Below are positions 50,448-61,690 of a DNA stretch of 64,000 nt, piece after piece. The DNA is taken from the NCBI GenBank assembly GCA_020310875.1, contig MU260075.1:634001-698000 (forward strand), read 5' to 3'. Position 1 is the stretch's first letter, and each line of letters opens with the position of its first letter. The notes under the pieces are model-generated. The model was not told the origin of the DNA. It searched no databases and saw nothing but the letters and a program-made list of their open reading frames with translations. The stretch is from Ceratopteris richardii (taxonomy: Eukaryota > Streptophyta > Polypodiopsida > Polypodiales > Pteridaceae). The position numbers were made by a program, and so were the translations under genes.

Positions 50448-51912
50448 TGTTCTTGGTGTCTTCTAGCTCAAAAGTAAACAATCTACCTGATTTTTCTCCC
50501 TTGGCTATCCTTCTGAATCCATGTCTTGGGTCCTCCACATATGCTCCATGTTGAGTGAACATGACCTGCAACCCTTTCTCCACAATCTGACCAACACTCA
50601 TTAGATTCTTGGTGATGGTTGGTACATAGAGTACCCTGCTCAATAGGTTCTGGTTACCATCACATGTCTTCACATTTCCAATCTTTACAACAGAGTGTTT
50701 AGTATCATCACCTGTCTGTACCTGATGTTTGCCCTTGGGTTCTTCCAAATCAGAGAGTAGTGCCACATTGCCAGCTACATGGTTAGAACATCCTGAGTCA
50801 ATATAAAATAAATGATCATCATTTGTACCTGCCTTGGAGGTCATATTCATGATCAATAGGGAGTCATCTTGCTCCTCTGTGTAGTTGTTGTAGTCCCTTC
50901 TATTTCTGAATCCACCTTGGTAATTACCATTGTGGTTGTGGTTGTAATTGTTGTTGTACTGATTGTTGTATCCATTGTAGTCTTGGTGTTGGTTGAACCT
51001 GCCTCTCCCTTGAGAGTATCCACCTCTTTGATAGCCTCTTCCTCTCTGATTCTTGTAGTTCTTGTAGCATTCATCTGTGGTATGATTGGACAATCCACAA
51101 ATGTTGCATGGTGATGAGTTGTAGGGTCTCCCCCTACCTGACTTACCTCCTCTGCCTCTTCCTCTTGAGGATCTACCTCTCCCTGCATAGTTTGCTTGGG
51201 AGGTAGAACCTTCTTCATCCACCTTCTTACTTTTACCTTTATCTTTAACTTTCTTATCAGTATATAGAGCAGAGGGTCTGTTACCTTTTGATTGATCTCC
51301 TGCCTTTGTAAACTTTGCTTCATGTGTGAATAGTTGGCCCATGAGTGTTGTGAGATCTGGGGTATGCATGTCCATGTAGAGGTCCATTGCAGTGGTGAAA
51401 CTTTCCCACTTATCATCTGCCTTGAGTCCATTTGTTACTTGCCTGACTATTTGCTCCTCTTTAATCTCCTCTCCAATACTTGCTAATTGGTCTGCCACAT
51501 CTTTAATCTTGGTCACATACTCTGAGACTGATTGTTTTGGTTGCTTCCTAAGGGTTGTGAATTCAATCCACAGTTGATTCTTCCTGGCCCTTGTGTTGGA
51601 AGAGAAATATGTTGACAAGGTTTCCCAAGTCTCTTGGGAAGTCTTACAGTTCCTTATATGAGGTAAAAGGAAATCAGATATAGAGTTAAGAAGATAAGAC
51701 CTTGCCAAAGCATCCTTTGCACACCATTGGTTGAGCCTCTCTTGTTCATCCTTGGTGGGTAGTCCTCTAGCTTTGAATGAGGGAAATTCCTCATCTCCTG
51801 ATATGAATCCAAACAAGCTCCTTCCTTGTAGATAGGTCTTCATCCTTAGAGACCAAGCTTGGTAATTGTTCCTGTCTAATTTGTCAATGAATGAAGGAAA
51901 TCCATCTCCCAT
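50377..51912 (-). CDS. gag: Copia-C gag and protease
   Basis: I choose the ATG at 51912 ([20 protein letters not shown]), just inside the primer site; the frame extends into the LTR without need. Gag core [20 protein letters not shown] and [24 protein letters not shown], an Arg-Gly-rich stretch, the zinc knuckle [14 protein letters not shown], an Asn/Tyr/Gly-rich tail, and protease [20 protein letters not shown]. The frame leaves coding after NIALL (about 50440) by a small deletion relative to Copia-A. The last 20 codons are out-of-frame read-through. Confidence 0.95.
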   Translation of the reverse strand: MGDGFPSFIDKLDRNNYQAWSLRMKTYLQGRSLFGFISGDEEFPSFKARGLPTKDEQERLNQWCAKDALARSYLLNSISDFLLPHIRNCKTSQETWETLSTYFSSNTRARKNQLWIEFTTLRKQPKQSVSEYVTKIKDVADQLASIGEEIKEEQIVRQVTNGLKADDKWESFTTAMDLYMDMHTPDLTTLMGQLFTHEAKFTKAGDQSKGNRPSALYTDKKVKDKGKSKKVDEEGSTSQANYAGRGRSSRGRGRGGKSGRGRPYNSSPCNICGLSNHTTDECYKNYKNQRGRGYQRGGYSQGRGRFNQHQDYNGYNNQYNNNYNHNHNGNYQGGFRNRRDYNNYTEEQDDSLLIMNMTSKAGTNDDHLFYIDSGCSNHVAGNVALLSDLEEPKGKHQVQTGDDTKHSVVKIGNVKTCDGNQNLLSRVLYVPTITKNLMSVGQIVEKGLQVMFTQHGAYVEDPRHGFRRIAKGEKSGRLFTFELEDTKNIALLQGSNTFRVRNMAQEVRPHR

Positions 51913-51925
51913 TGTTACCTTGTTT

Positions 51926-51937
51926 GCTCTGATACCA
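51926..51937 (-). other. Primer-binding site of Copia-C (initiator Met tRNA)
   Basis: TGGTATCAGAGC, one base inside the 5' LTR. Confidence 0.95.
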
Positions 51938-51938
51938 C

Positions 51939-53019
51939 TGTTGGGAGACATGGTTGGATACACTCAAGAGATTGAGTTGAAGCTGCTAGACCTGCTTTGC
52001 TCCAGCCCTCCTTAGCTTTAGATATGCTTAGTACACTTGCTTAGCTTCCAAATGATACCAAGAAAGCATATATGTACTTTGCAAATGATATGTGTAATGA
52101 TCAAATCAAAACAGATAACTTGAGACTTCAAAAATCAAGAAAAACTTGCTATTTTTGTAGTGATACCTGCTCAGTCTTTCACTCAGTGTGACCAGTACAC
52201 TTACAATTGATCAAATTCCTTCTGGACATATTAAATTAGCTTAACAAGCTACCATTTGCAAGTGGAATGAGAAGAAATGACAAACTATACTCTGAGAAAG
52301 AAGTTTAGCAAAATTATATGTACCCCCGACTTTTTAGGAACACTGCAGCAGAATACCAGAGGTCACTTCGAGCAAGATTTCTCCAAGATGGCTGATCGAA
52401 TTGACTTCAACATTTGTAGGCTTGTAGAAGACTTTGAGCTGAATCCAATGTGTTTTGAATCACTTGATTTGGTTTAGTAGATCCTGAGATATGCTTCTTT
52501 GAAGTTGACAAACTTGGAGATGATGACTCAGAGAAAACCAGAGATAGTGAATGTAAATCTTTCTATTAGTTCACATGAATGTACAATCTCATTGGCTTGA
52601 TAGATGTAGCCTAATGAGTTGGAGATGTGTAGGCTATAGTGTAGCACTCACACACTCAAAGATAATGAAGAATGGAGCTCGGAAGTTCACATGCTCTACC
52701 GTGAGTTTTTTACATGACTTTTTATATGTGATGGAGATACATTTGAATTTCAAATTAAAACTAAGGCTCCCTAGAATCTCTCCTCTAAAAGTAGGGAGAT
52801 ATTCTCTCCATTTAGTCCTCTAAAATTCCACGACTAATCAAGTAGATGTACTCATACATGAGATGCCAAGTCATATAGACTTTTACAATGGGTAAAGAGG
52901 TAAGAACTTATAAGCATAAGTTCACATGGTCCTTTCTTCAAGTGAATTAAACTTCCAAGGTTTCAACACTAAATTTCCAAGGTTCCAAGCCAAGTGTGAA
53001 GGCTTGAAATGCACCAACA
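51939..53019 (-). repeat. 5' LTR of Copia-C (1081 bp)
   Basis: Same termini as the LTR at 46535-47649; adjoins the primer site on one side and the AAAGA target duplication on the other. Confidence 0.95.
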
Positions 53020-53024
53020 AAAGA

Positions 53025-53357
53025 GCTATCGAGGGTGAAGCCGAGATGGCCGTGAGAGCTTGGAGTGACTTCCAAGGTGCAGCACAACTTCACTGGTCTA
53101 TGGGAAACATAGGCCTGACTCATGAACCCTTTGATAGAATCTGCACAATAGAGAAGACTTAAAGGGGCAATAAAGCAGTTTTGGCACCAAGGGAGGCTCG
53201 TGTCTAAGCTGGTCAAACTAGATTTGAAGAACTAGAAGAAGAAACTCCCAAAATATTGGTTAAATCCTCCCGCATAGAGTATCTGTCAACAGTGAACAGG
53301 CCGAACCAGATGGAGCTCACCCGCATGGTCTGAGAGCGGCGAAAGTAGAGGGAGCCA
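53025..53357. other. Interior of the inverted-arm element, right part
   Basis: GC content is higher than the surroundings. A minus-strand open frame (53213-53461) spans part of this stretch and the arm and contains SSIWFGLFTVDRYSMREDL. It might be a captured exon. I do not recognise it. Confidence 0.35.
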
Positions 53358-54088
53358 TTGTAGTAGTAGAAGACCAAAACCCTCACCACCTTGCATGGAA
53401 GTAAGAAGGTAGGCTCAAGAGTGACTCTCCTCTCATCCACCCCTACCTCCAACATGTTCAAGCCATTGGCATCAGCCCCATGCTATGCCACATGCTTGAA
53501 AACATGGAAAATAGGGAGTCAATGATCCTAGTCCATCGGGAAAATACAAGCAAAGTAACTACTCTACTCACAAAAAGGAGAGACATGCATAGACACACAC
53601 ACACACACACCTCACTCTCACACACTCACAAAGACACAATACATAAATGTAAATAGTCTTGGAGTAAAAGAGAGCCTTCTTTCATTCATAAGAGATATTA
53701 CATGAGAGCAACTCGAACCAAAGCTCCCTTCTTTACAAAAATGAGCCTCTATATATAGGCTAAGCACAATTCCCCATGTGTTCCTTTTGAAAAGTAAAAA
53801 AGGGAACATGTGCTCATATCTTTCTAAATCTTGCAAATATTCCTTCTAACAACCCACTCTAAGAAAATAAAGGCGTGGGGAATTCTTCTACGTGGGATTT
53901 TGTATATGTGTGAAAAAAGGACTTTTATTGAGGAGGCTTCAATACCATAGCCTAAGGGAAATATAAAAAAGAGCTTAAGAGAGTGTTCATATGGGAACAA
54001 CTTCTAAATAAAAGAAAGGGGTATTTTTATGAGTACTATAGGGTGCCATTACATAAGAGAAATTGTAGGAAACCCTTATAACCCAACA
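53358..54088 (-). repeat. Right inverted arm
   Basis: Inverted copy of 43767-44491, more than 90 percent alike by eye. It has a GT-rich/AC-rich tract (53598-53612) and a TATATATAG box on the minus strand (about 53751). Confidence 0.88.
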
Positions 54089-54095
54089 CTAGGCA

Positions 54096-54362
54096 TGCAT
54101 GGGTATATCCATTGAAGGCAAAGTCCGAAGTGTTTATGTGATTCAAATAGTTTCTCGTTTTAGCTGAAAATCTATCAGCATGTAAAATGGGCACCCTCTG
54201 TTTTGATCGAGGAGGGGAATATATGTCTTTTGACTTTAATGCATTTTTGGCTGAACATGGGATAAAACATCAGTGTACAATGTTGTATACACCTCAATAG
54301 AATGGAGTTGCTGAACAGAAGAACATCCTAAATGCATTCTGGTTAGTTGTGATGTTGTTTTT
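54096..54362 (+). pseudogene. Copia-D integrase, remaining part
   Basis: WVYPLKAKSEVF continues from the 5' side of the insertion. FDRGGEYMSFDFNAFLAEHGIKHQ keeps an Asp/Gly-Gly-Glu-Tyr motif, then LYTPQ-TAG-NGVAEQKN, where TAG (54298-54300) stands for the second Gln of the usual PQQNG. Several frameshifts and a deletion follow. Confidence 0.85.
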
Positions 54363-56288
54363 GTGGAAGATGCTATTCAACCCTTACTTTCATGTACTAA
54401 GGAGACATCTGTTAGCTCCAAAGACATGTATGATACTTTGTTGCCTCTTTTTATAGGTGGACAGTCTAGTGCTGGTTCTAATGAGGCAACTTCTCAGCCT
54501 TTGCAGGTTTCATGTGATGATGCAGATCATTCCATGTCTGATGCAAATTTACATGATGCACTTGTTGATGAGAGAGCCGATATTGAGCAGGCAAAAACTA
54601 TGCCAAAATGGCTAGTGCAAACTTTGCATGACAACAAATTAGATGCACCTTTGTCATATCATACTAGTTCAGGCTCTCACAGTGCCTCTTTTGCATTAGA
54701 TTGCTATGCTATGGCTTCCTCTAGTCTCTGTGATGAGACTGAACCTGTTTTGTTCCATGAAGCACACAATTCTGAACATTGGATGGCTAGAATGCAATCT
54801 AAATATGAGGCTATCATGAAAAATGGTACCTGGTCTCTATGTGACTTGCCTCCTAGCAAGAAGACCATTGGCACTAAGTGGGTATACAAGCTGAAGTGTA
54901 AACCTGATGGAACAATGGATAGGTATAAGGCTAGGCTTGTTGCAAAGGGTTATGCACAGGAAAGAGGCATTGATTTTGATGAAACCTTTGCTCCTACTTG
55001 CCAAATGACTATTGTTTGTAGCATCTGTGCACTTGCAACTCATCATGGTTGGAATGTACATCAATTGGACATTAAAATAGCATTTCTAAATGGTGACTTG
55101 CATGAAGAAGCGTATGTTTTTTAGCCCCATGGCTTTGTGTAGAAAGGGCATGAAAACTAGGTGTGCAGGTTAAAGAAGGCATTATATGGTTTAAAGCAAG
55201 AACCAAGTGCTTAGTATGAAAAGATACATGCCTATCTGATTGCACATGGTTTTGAGAACAATCCAACTGAAAGCACCTTATATGTTAAGCGTGCTAATGA
55301 TGTGCTTTTGATCATTGTGGTGTATGTTGATGACATGCTGCTCATTGGTCCTCATGACATGCATATTGCTGATTTTAAGCCTGATTTGCATGCCTCATTT
55401 GAGATGTGTAATTTGGGGCATTTTGTTCACTATTTGGGCATTTAGTTTATGCAAGTTGATGGTGGAATGGCTTTGTTTCAAATGAAATATATTGACACAT
55501 TATTGTAGTGTTTTGGCCTTGAAGACTGTAAGCCTATTGCCACTCCTATGGAGAGAGGTTTACGGTTGAGTCTTCATGATGTTGGAGATGCATTTGATGC
55601 TATTCTCTATCAACAGGCTGTTGAATGCTTGACTTACTTATGCATTACTTGGCTAGATATTCAGTTTGCTATCTCATAGATGAGCAGGTTTATGCATTGC
55701 CTAGGTGTCAAACATTGTTAGGCGATTAAGCGCATCTTTCACTACTTGAGTGGTACCCGACTACTTGGATTGTTTTATCCCAAGGGGGGATCACTACCAC
55801 CAGATTTACATGCTTTTTCTGATAGTGATTGGGTTGATTGCTATGACACTCATGTGTCCACGAGTGCTTTTTGCTTCATACTTGGTAGCTCATGTATATC
55901 TTGGTTGAGCAAGAAGCAACCTATTGTGGCCACTTCCAGTTGTGAGGCTGAGTATAGGGAAACTTTCACAGCGACTATTGAGTGTGTGTGGCTCAGATGG
56001 CTTATGGTTGATTTGGGTGTTGATCAGTCTTCTTCCACCACCATCTTCACTGACAGTCAGAGTGCATTGGTAGTTGTGAGGAAGCCTGTGTTCCATGTTT
56101 GCACTAAGCACATTGAGGTGCATTATCATTATATCAAGGAGAGGTTCTCTGTTGGGAAGATCAGCTTGGCATATGTGCCCATCCAGGAGAACATTACAGA
56201 CCTTTTTACAAAGGCTCTGCCTATGGAGAAGTCTGAAGCTTTCCGTAAAGCTTTGGGCTTACTTCCTTTGTGGATTGATTCCACATAG
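54363..56288 (+). pseudogene. Copia-D reverse transcriptase and RNase H with eight TAG stops
   Basis: One reading frame throughout: [77 protein letters not shown] (YVDD kept), YLGI, then RNase H FSDSDWVDCYDTHVSTSAFC, VATSSCEAEYRE, FTDSQSALVVV and [14 protein letters not shown]. In-frame stops lie at 55122, 55140, 55158, 55212, 55443, 55506, 55677 and 55719, and all are TAG. Comparison with relatives suggests seven replace Gln and one (55212) replaces Trp. No frameshift, so decay has been mostly by point mutation. Confidence 0.92.
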
Positions 56289-56350
56289 CTTTGCACTTCC
56301 TTATACATGAGTGCCAGCTCCTTGTTCACCGCATCACTCCCAGGGGGATT

Positions 56351-56579
56351 TGTTGATATATTTAGGTAGTGATGTGTGTGAACACTCTAGGACCGCTCAT
56401 GCACTTTTTTCCCTCTTTAGGAGGTTTTTTTCCCCTGGCTTGTATATATGCCTATTGCCCTAACAGGCTACTTATCTTTGTACATTCTAGTGGTAATACA
56501 TTCAATATTGTGTGTTGTGCTCCAAGCTTCTTCTTCTTCCTTGCATTGTTCACGTGCTTTTGCAGATGTCTAACTCCAA
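56351..56579 (+). repeat. 3' LTR of Copia-D (about 229 bp)
   Basis: TGTTGATATATTTAGG ... TCTAACTCCAA, matching 41523-41746. The expected terminal CA is changed. Preceded by CCCAGGGGGATT, a polypurine-like tract. Confidence 0.88.
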
Positions 56580-56582
56580 TTA

Positions 56583-58663
56583 TGGTAGCAATCTTCATTT
56601 TTGATAATATTGATTCAAATTAATGAAAGTTAAATGGGAGAACATAAACACATTGAAATGGGAGAGCATAAATATATTGAAATATTTATCAAGCCTAGGC
56701 ATGCAGCTATGTATTACTACATTGAAATGAAAGAATATTGGTGCATAACATAAAAATATGAGTTCATGCATGAAAAAGAAAAATTGGTTGTGCATTTCTC
56801 TATTTCTAAAAGAATGTTTTCATGCACAACATATACTTTTTTCTTGCTTGGAAATGATAGTTGATGCACTCAAGTTTGTGCACATGTATGTTTATATCTT
56901 TTGAAAGATAGGAAGTAGATTGTTTATGCATGAATGCTTGTATGCATGCATAGTAAGCTCAAGAACTGCTTGATTTAATTTTGATGCATGGAAAGGAAAA
57001 AAAACCATGCAAACACATGAATGCATTCACATGCATTTGCATGCAAGAATATGGATTGGCATATGACAAAGTATGGTTTTTTGTTGGAGTTTTGCTAGTT
57101 AGTTGAACAAATGTACTTTCCTAATCCTAACCTATTTTTCTAGCTCGAGTTAGACAATTAGGAAAAATAGCAAACTAGTTAGTTGCAAAGCTCTTTGCTC
57201 ATATGCAACTCAAGTACCTAGTTCATTTTTTCCCTAAAACTGATACTTAGGTATCACATATTAGGCATCTTGCTTCGAAAAAGTATGCATGTCGAAAATA
57301 AGTAAAGCATTCAATTTTCTTGTCATTTAGATGAGCAAGAAAATAAGACTACTTGCAGGCTTCCATGATACTCTAAGTCTAGGAAAAAACTTAGAGAATC
57401 CTAAAGATAAGCTTGGATGTAAAAATTCATGCATCCAAGTAGGATGATTTGGAATGTTTTTATTTGAATCTATCCCAAGACATGATAACAATCAAATAAG
57501 ATAAAATTGAACTTAAAGTAATTTAAATTTTAAAGTTCAAAAGATGATTGATATGTTCCAAATTTGTAAAACCATAGATCACTTTGATTTCATCCTAAGG
57601 AGTGATGAAAATAAGAGCAATGATGAAATCTTAGTCAAAGTGATCTTTAGGAATTGGATAAGCCAATAAATGAAATAGTCTGGTTAACTATTTCATTGGT
57701 TAAAAATAATTATCTTGTGGAGAAGCTATTTTTAAAGCTTTGAGTGCTATCCAAAAGTCAAGAATTTCTCTTAAAGGTCATTCTATTAAAGAAAAAGATT
57801 CCAAGATGAATTATTTGCTTCCTAAAGATAAGCCAATAAATGAAATAGTCTGGTTAACTATTTCATTGGTTAAAAATAATTATCTTGTGGAGAAGCTATT
57901 TTTAAAGCTTTGAGTGCTATCCAAAAGTCACAAATTTCTCTTAAAGGTCATTCTATTAAAGAAAAAGATTCCAAGATGAATTATTTGCTTAGTATTACTT
58001 GATTCCTTAGAAGAAATCTCAAGTACTTGAAGAATAAAATTTCCCTAGTTGTGAGAATGGAATTCTTCAAGATAGTTTGGTAGCAAGTAGTTCCAAAGAA
58101 ATCCCAAACCATCAGTAGTGGTACTTAAGTCCAAAGATTGATATAACCTAAACGTATATCAAAGATTCTTAGCTTTGGAATTTGAAAGGCATTAGCATAT
58201 GCTTGGAGCTGAGGAAAAGATCTATAAAAATCCTGTAGGTAAGCCAAAAAGCTTAGAAAAGTTTGAGAGATCTTAAACAATAAAGACTAAGTCTTTATTT
58301 ATCAAACGATCAACAAGATTTGATCAAGATTGGCAATGTTTGTCCAAGAACTTGCAATTGGAACTACTTTGAAGTTTGCCCAAGTATTGATAACAAAAAT
58401 CCTTTTGAGAATTTTTCACTTAGGTTCCATTTATCCAATGGAAAATTGTGAAAGTAGTAAGATGTTCCAAGTCTGAATAGAGTGAAATATTCCAAGTATG
58501 TAGTTTGCAACCGTGATGATGATCATTAAGTCTGTGGAAGGTAAACATAATGTTTGCCTAACCTTAAATGGATTCTAGTACAATCCAAAAAACATGAGCA
58601 TATGCTTAGACTTAAGCAGTAGAGAGATTCCTATAAAGTCCAGGCTAGGGTAGGTACCTAAAG
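56583..58663. other. Noncoding AT-rich DNA, no gene recognised
   Basis: Many ATGCAT-type short motifs (56690-57060), no coding frame of interest. Contains the 170-bp tandem duplication at 57657-57990. May be old transposon sequence or intergenic DNA. Confidence 0.5.
57657..57990. repeat. Tandem duplication, 170-bp unit, two copies
   Basis: Copy 1 57657-57826 and copy 2 57827-57990 (slightly shorter). Nearly identical; one small difference near GTCAAGAATT / GTCACAAATT. Confidence 0.95.
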
Positions 58664-58826
58664 TGTTGGAGAAACAATCACTAACTGGACATATATTTGA
58701 AGGTCAAATCTTAGGAAGAAAACCCCATGCCTATGTGAAGGGACAAATTCACAAATGTATTATACTTGTAAAGTTAGTTCACTTTAGTTCTAGAAGTTTT
58801 TCAAAAATCACGGGAATGAGAAAGTC

Positions 58827-58834
58827 TATATAAG
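58827..58834 (+). promoter_or_regulatory. TATA box
   Basis: TATATAAG, 163 bp after the putative LTR start, followed by a purine-rich (GAGAGA) stretch. Confidence 0.5.
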
Positions 58835-59067
58835 TTAGTTAGTATTAACTGACGCGAGAGAGAGAGAAAGAAGAAGTAGAAGAAGGAGTTCATTTTATAC
58901 GACTGTGTATAGTCGTGCTTCTCTGAGTAAGAAAGCATCTATAAGCTTCTGAGTTTTTCATAGTTATGACAAGAACTAGTTAAAGTTCTGTGTATAAGTC
59001 TTCTTCCTCCATCTCTAGTGTTTGTCTTCTGTGTAATGATTTGAAAGGTTGAAGTTTTCCAAGCAAG

Positions 59068-59369
59068 TCGATGCGTGGCATCGAATCTCACTTGATAAGT
59101 CCTTATCTTCATATCTGATTTTTATCTACTGCCAAATCTTCTTGAAAAGATGATGTTGTTGGAGCAACTCGATGCCTGGCATCGAATTCCAGTTGATAAG
59201 TCATATTGTAAATGTGCATGAAATCACCTATAGTTTTGGTGTCCAGAAGATCAAGACTTTGTGCGGGAAGTCGATGCTTGGCATCGAATCCCTGCTGAAA
59301 AGTGGCCAAAAACATCCCAAGTCGATGCCCGGCATCGAATTCTCGTTGCAACTCGATGCTAGGCATCGA
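59068..59369. repeat. Five copies of the palindrome TCGATGC-NN-GGCATCGA
   Basis: At 59068-59084, 59169-59185, 59271-59287, 59322-59338 and 59353-59369. The two central bases are GT, CT, TT, CC and TA while both arms stay perfect. Most are followed by AATC or AATTC. Spacings are 101, 102, 51 and 31 bases. Confidence 0.95.
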
Positions 59370-61144
59370 ATTCTAATTTTAAACAGGCGCTCTTATTAAA
59401 ACAGGTAAAATTTCCAGTTTTGGAAGGTCATACAGGGTCATCTTGTGAGAGCCATAACTTGAGTTCTAGAGATCCGTTTGATGCATATAATAGCTTGTTG
59501 GAAAGCTCTACTCTTCTAGTTTCAGCCTATAAAGTTTCATGGAGAAATAATACTTGAGCTAAGAGAAATTAGCAAAATACTAAAGGTATGCCATTTTAGT
59601 GACTAGAAAAATCTGTAGAAGCAAAGTTCTCACTTTAGGCTATCATTTCTCAAAGTTTGGAGTGGCAATGAGTTAATGATGACCATAGAGGTGTTCTAGT
59701 GTCACATTAATTCATTTCTTGTGGTGTTTCATACATCAACATAAAGCATCAGTAAGAAAGGAATCTAAAGACAAGAAGTAAAAAGCTCTTGTCACTACAA
59801 ATTAGTCAAGAATAAACCAATTGGACTTGAATCTATGAAAACTCAAGAACTTGGAATTCTAATTGGTTTCATATGAAACCCCTACCAAAAAAATAATGGA
59901 TATTCTGTCACGAGGTTTTTAAGTTTCCACGGTAAAAGCATGAGATTGTGAAACGATCATGTGAAGGAATCAAAACCTAGAATATCAAGTTTGAGGTAAT
60001 GCCTAAAACTTCAAAATTCTTTTAAAGAAGTGAAGTGAGAAGGTACTCTATAAAGATATGTTTAGACGTTAGGATAAGTATCACTCACACATTAATGTGA
60101 ATATAAAATAGGGTGGTATGGGACACCAGATTTTATACTCAAATTGATGTAGGAAAGATGGTATGGGACATCAAACTGTGGGATAATAATTATCTTTTAG
60201 TCCTAGAATAAATCTTGAAGTAAGATATAATCCTCAAGGGAATTAAATACTTCAAAGGAGATGTTTGAATTCAAGAAGGATAAAGGTATTATCTCAAGAT
60301 ACTTCAAGATCTAGAAGATACAAAGTTAGTAACTTCCAAGATCTTCTTTTTCAAAAAGACAAAGACTTTTTCTTATTTGAATCATGAAACACTTCAAGAT
60401 AAAGTGTTCTTGATTAAGAAATATTTCATAAATTTTTGAAGAAATAGGATTTTGACATTGAAAAGATCCTTTCAACTAAGAATAAGATTGACTAAGTCAA
60501 GCACCAAGTTTCAAGTATAACTCAATAAATTCAATGCTTTGACTCAAAACAATGCACAAGAATTGGATTTCCATTAAGCAGTCATAAAGATTGAATATAG
60601 GCATGAACTTAGTCTCAAGTGAAGCATTGTTTGAGTAAAAACTCATCAATAGAACCTCAGTGGGTCGACACACTGATGCTAGATATTATTGAAGATAAAT
60701 GTACAAGCTCATTTTCACATGAACTATGCTTGGATAAATCTATCAAATATAAAGATAAAGGAAAAGAAGAGAAAAGAAAAAAAGAAAAGAAAATTCTAGT
60801 CAAAATTCATGATGAGCAAAAGATACAATATCTGCCCTATAGTAAGTGGCATGTAGTGGGCAATCAAATGAAAGTGCTGAGTTAAGAAGGAGGCACAAAA
60901 CTCTTCACATGCTCATTGGTTATAAAATTGGAGTGGGAGAACATTCTAAATAAGGAGAGAAAGGGCAAGAGCTCCCAATAGTCAGATCTGGTCATTTTGT
61001 CGTTTTGTCTTCCCATAGACTCCTTCCAATCACACATCATTTTGTATATAGCTCTATTGTGAAGCTCATATATCAGTGTATATGTAACCATTTCTTGGCT
61101 TAAAACACTCAGTGCAAAGCTTATCTTGTGCACTATGTCTATCT

Positions 61145-61690
61145 CAAATATCTCCTTCAAAGCTTATATACTCTATGAGATATGAGTCAAAGAGTGAAGT
61201 CTAGTTTTTTAGCATACCTGTGTAGACAGGTAGTCTATTTTGGTTGGTTAATTTTCCCAACCAAAATGTATCCAAATTTCTTGGTTTTTAGCTTATTGGA
61301 AATCTTTTTTAATTTAGTTTTTTTCTTCCAAATATATCATTCAAAGGATTTTTATTCTATGAGATATCTATCAGAGAGTGAAGTCCAATTTTTCAGTATA
61401 CTTGTATATGCAGGTGGTCTATTTTGGTCAGTTGAGTTTTCTGACCAAAACTCATCCCAATTACTTGATTTTTAGCTTTTCAGAAAGCTATTTGTGTGCA
61501 GCTTCTATATTTTCAAATGTCTTCCTCAAAGAATATATATTGAGGGAGTTATCAGTCCAAGAATGAAGTTCAATTCTTGAGCATACTTATGTGGATAGGT
61601 AGTTCATCTTTGTCAGTTGCGTTTCCTAATCAAAGCTTATCCAAATTAATTTATTTATAGCTTGTTAGAAATCTCTCTTTGTCTTCTTTG
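61145..61690. repeat. Three diverged tandem repeats of about 185 bp
   Basis: Corresponding points CTATGAGATATGAGTCAAAG (about 61172), CTATGAGATATCTATCAGAG (about 61357) and TGAGGGAGTTATCAGTCC (about 61541), each followed by GTGAAGT or ATGAAGT, GCATAC-like and GGTAGTC-like stretches. Confidence 0.85.

Larger units (their letters stand above)
46535..53019 (-). mobile_element. Copia-C: young, nearly intact Ty1/copia element
   Basis: 6485 bp with two LTRs, primer site, gag, pol and polypurine tract, flanked by a perfect 5-bp target duplication AAAGA (46530-46534 and 53020-53024). The LTRs differ at about 17 sites by eye apart from one indel, so the insertion is recent relative to its neighbours. 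One frameshift (about 50440) separates gag-protease from integrase-RT. Confidence 0.96.
43767..54088. mobile_element. Unclassified element with about 730-bp inverted arms, inserted in Copia-D
   Basis: Left end TGTTGGGTTATAAGGG, right end CCCTTATAACCCAACA, with similarity continuing inwards for about 725-731 bp. Without the later Copia-C insertion it is about 3.8 kb: arms plus about 2.4 kb of unique interior. The arms look like LTRs (TG...CA outer ends, TATA box, GT-rich tract) but lie head to head. It could be a foldback-type DNA element or an LTR element with one end inverted. No transposase or RT seen in the interior. Confidence 0.75.
41523..56579 (+). mobile_element. Copia-D: old Ty1/copia element, interrupted by nested insertions
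   Basis: Matching short LTRs at both ends (224 and about 229 bp), initiator-Met primer site, gag, protease, integrase, RT and RNase H in copia order. The integrase is split at 43766/54089 by a 10.3-kb insertion. In-frame stops are nearly all TAG, and the catalytic Asp of protease is lost. No matching target duplication seen at the ends. Confidence 0.88.

Noticed and set aside
54363..56288. UAG read as Gln by a variant genetic code
   Set aside because: The element also has frameshifts, a lost protease Asp and lost zinc ligands, and neighbouring elements use TAG as an apparent stop; decay is simpler.
59109..59366. Minus-strand frame with repeated FDA-HR motifs as a repeat protein
   Set aside because: The motif comes from the DNA palindrome, which gives repeated peptides on both strands; there is no other coding sign.
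60619..60885. 88-codon frame with a Lys/Glu-rich run
   Set aside because: Composition follows an A-rich stretch; no homology to the elements here and no supporting context.
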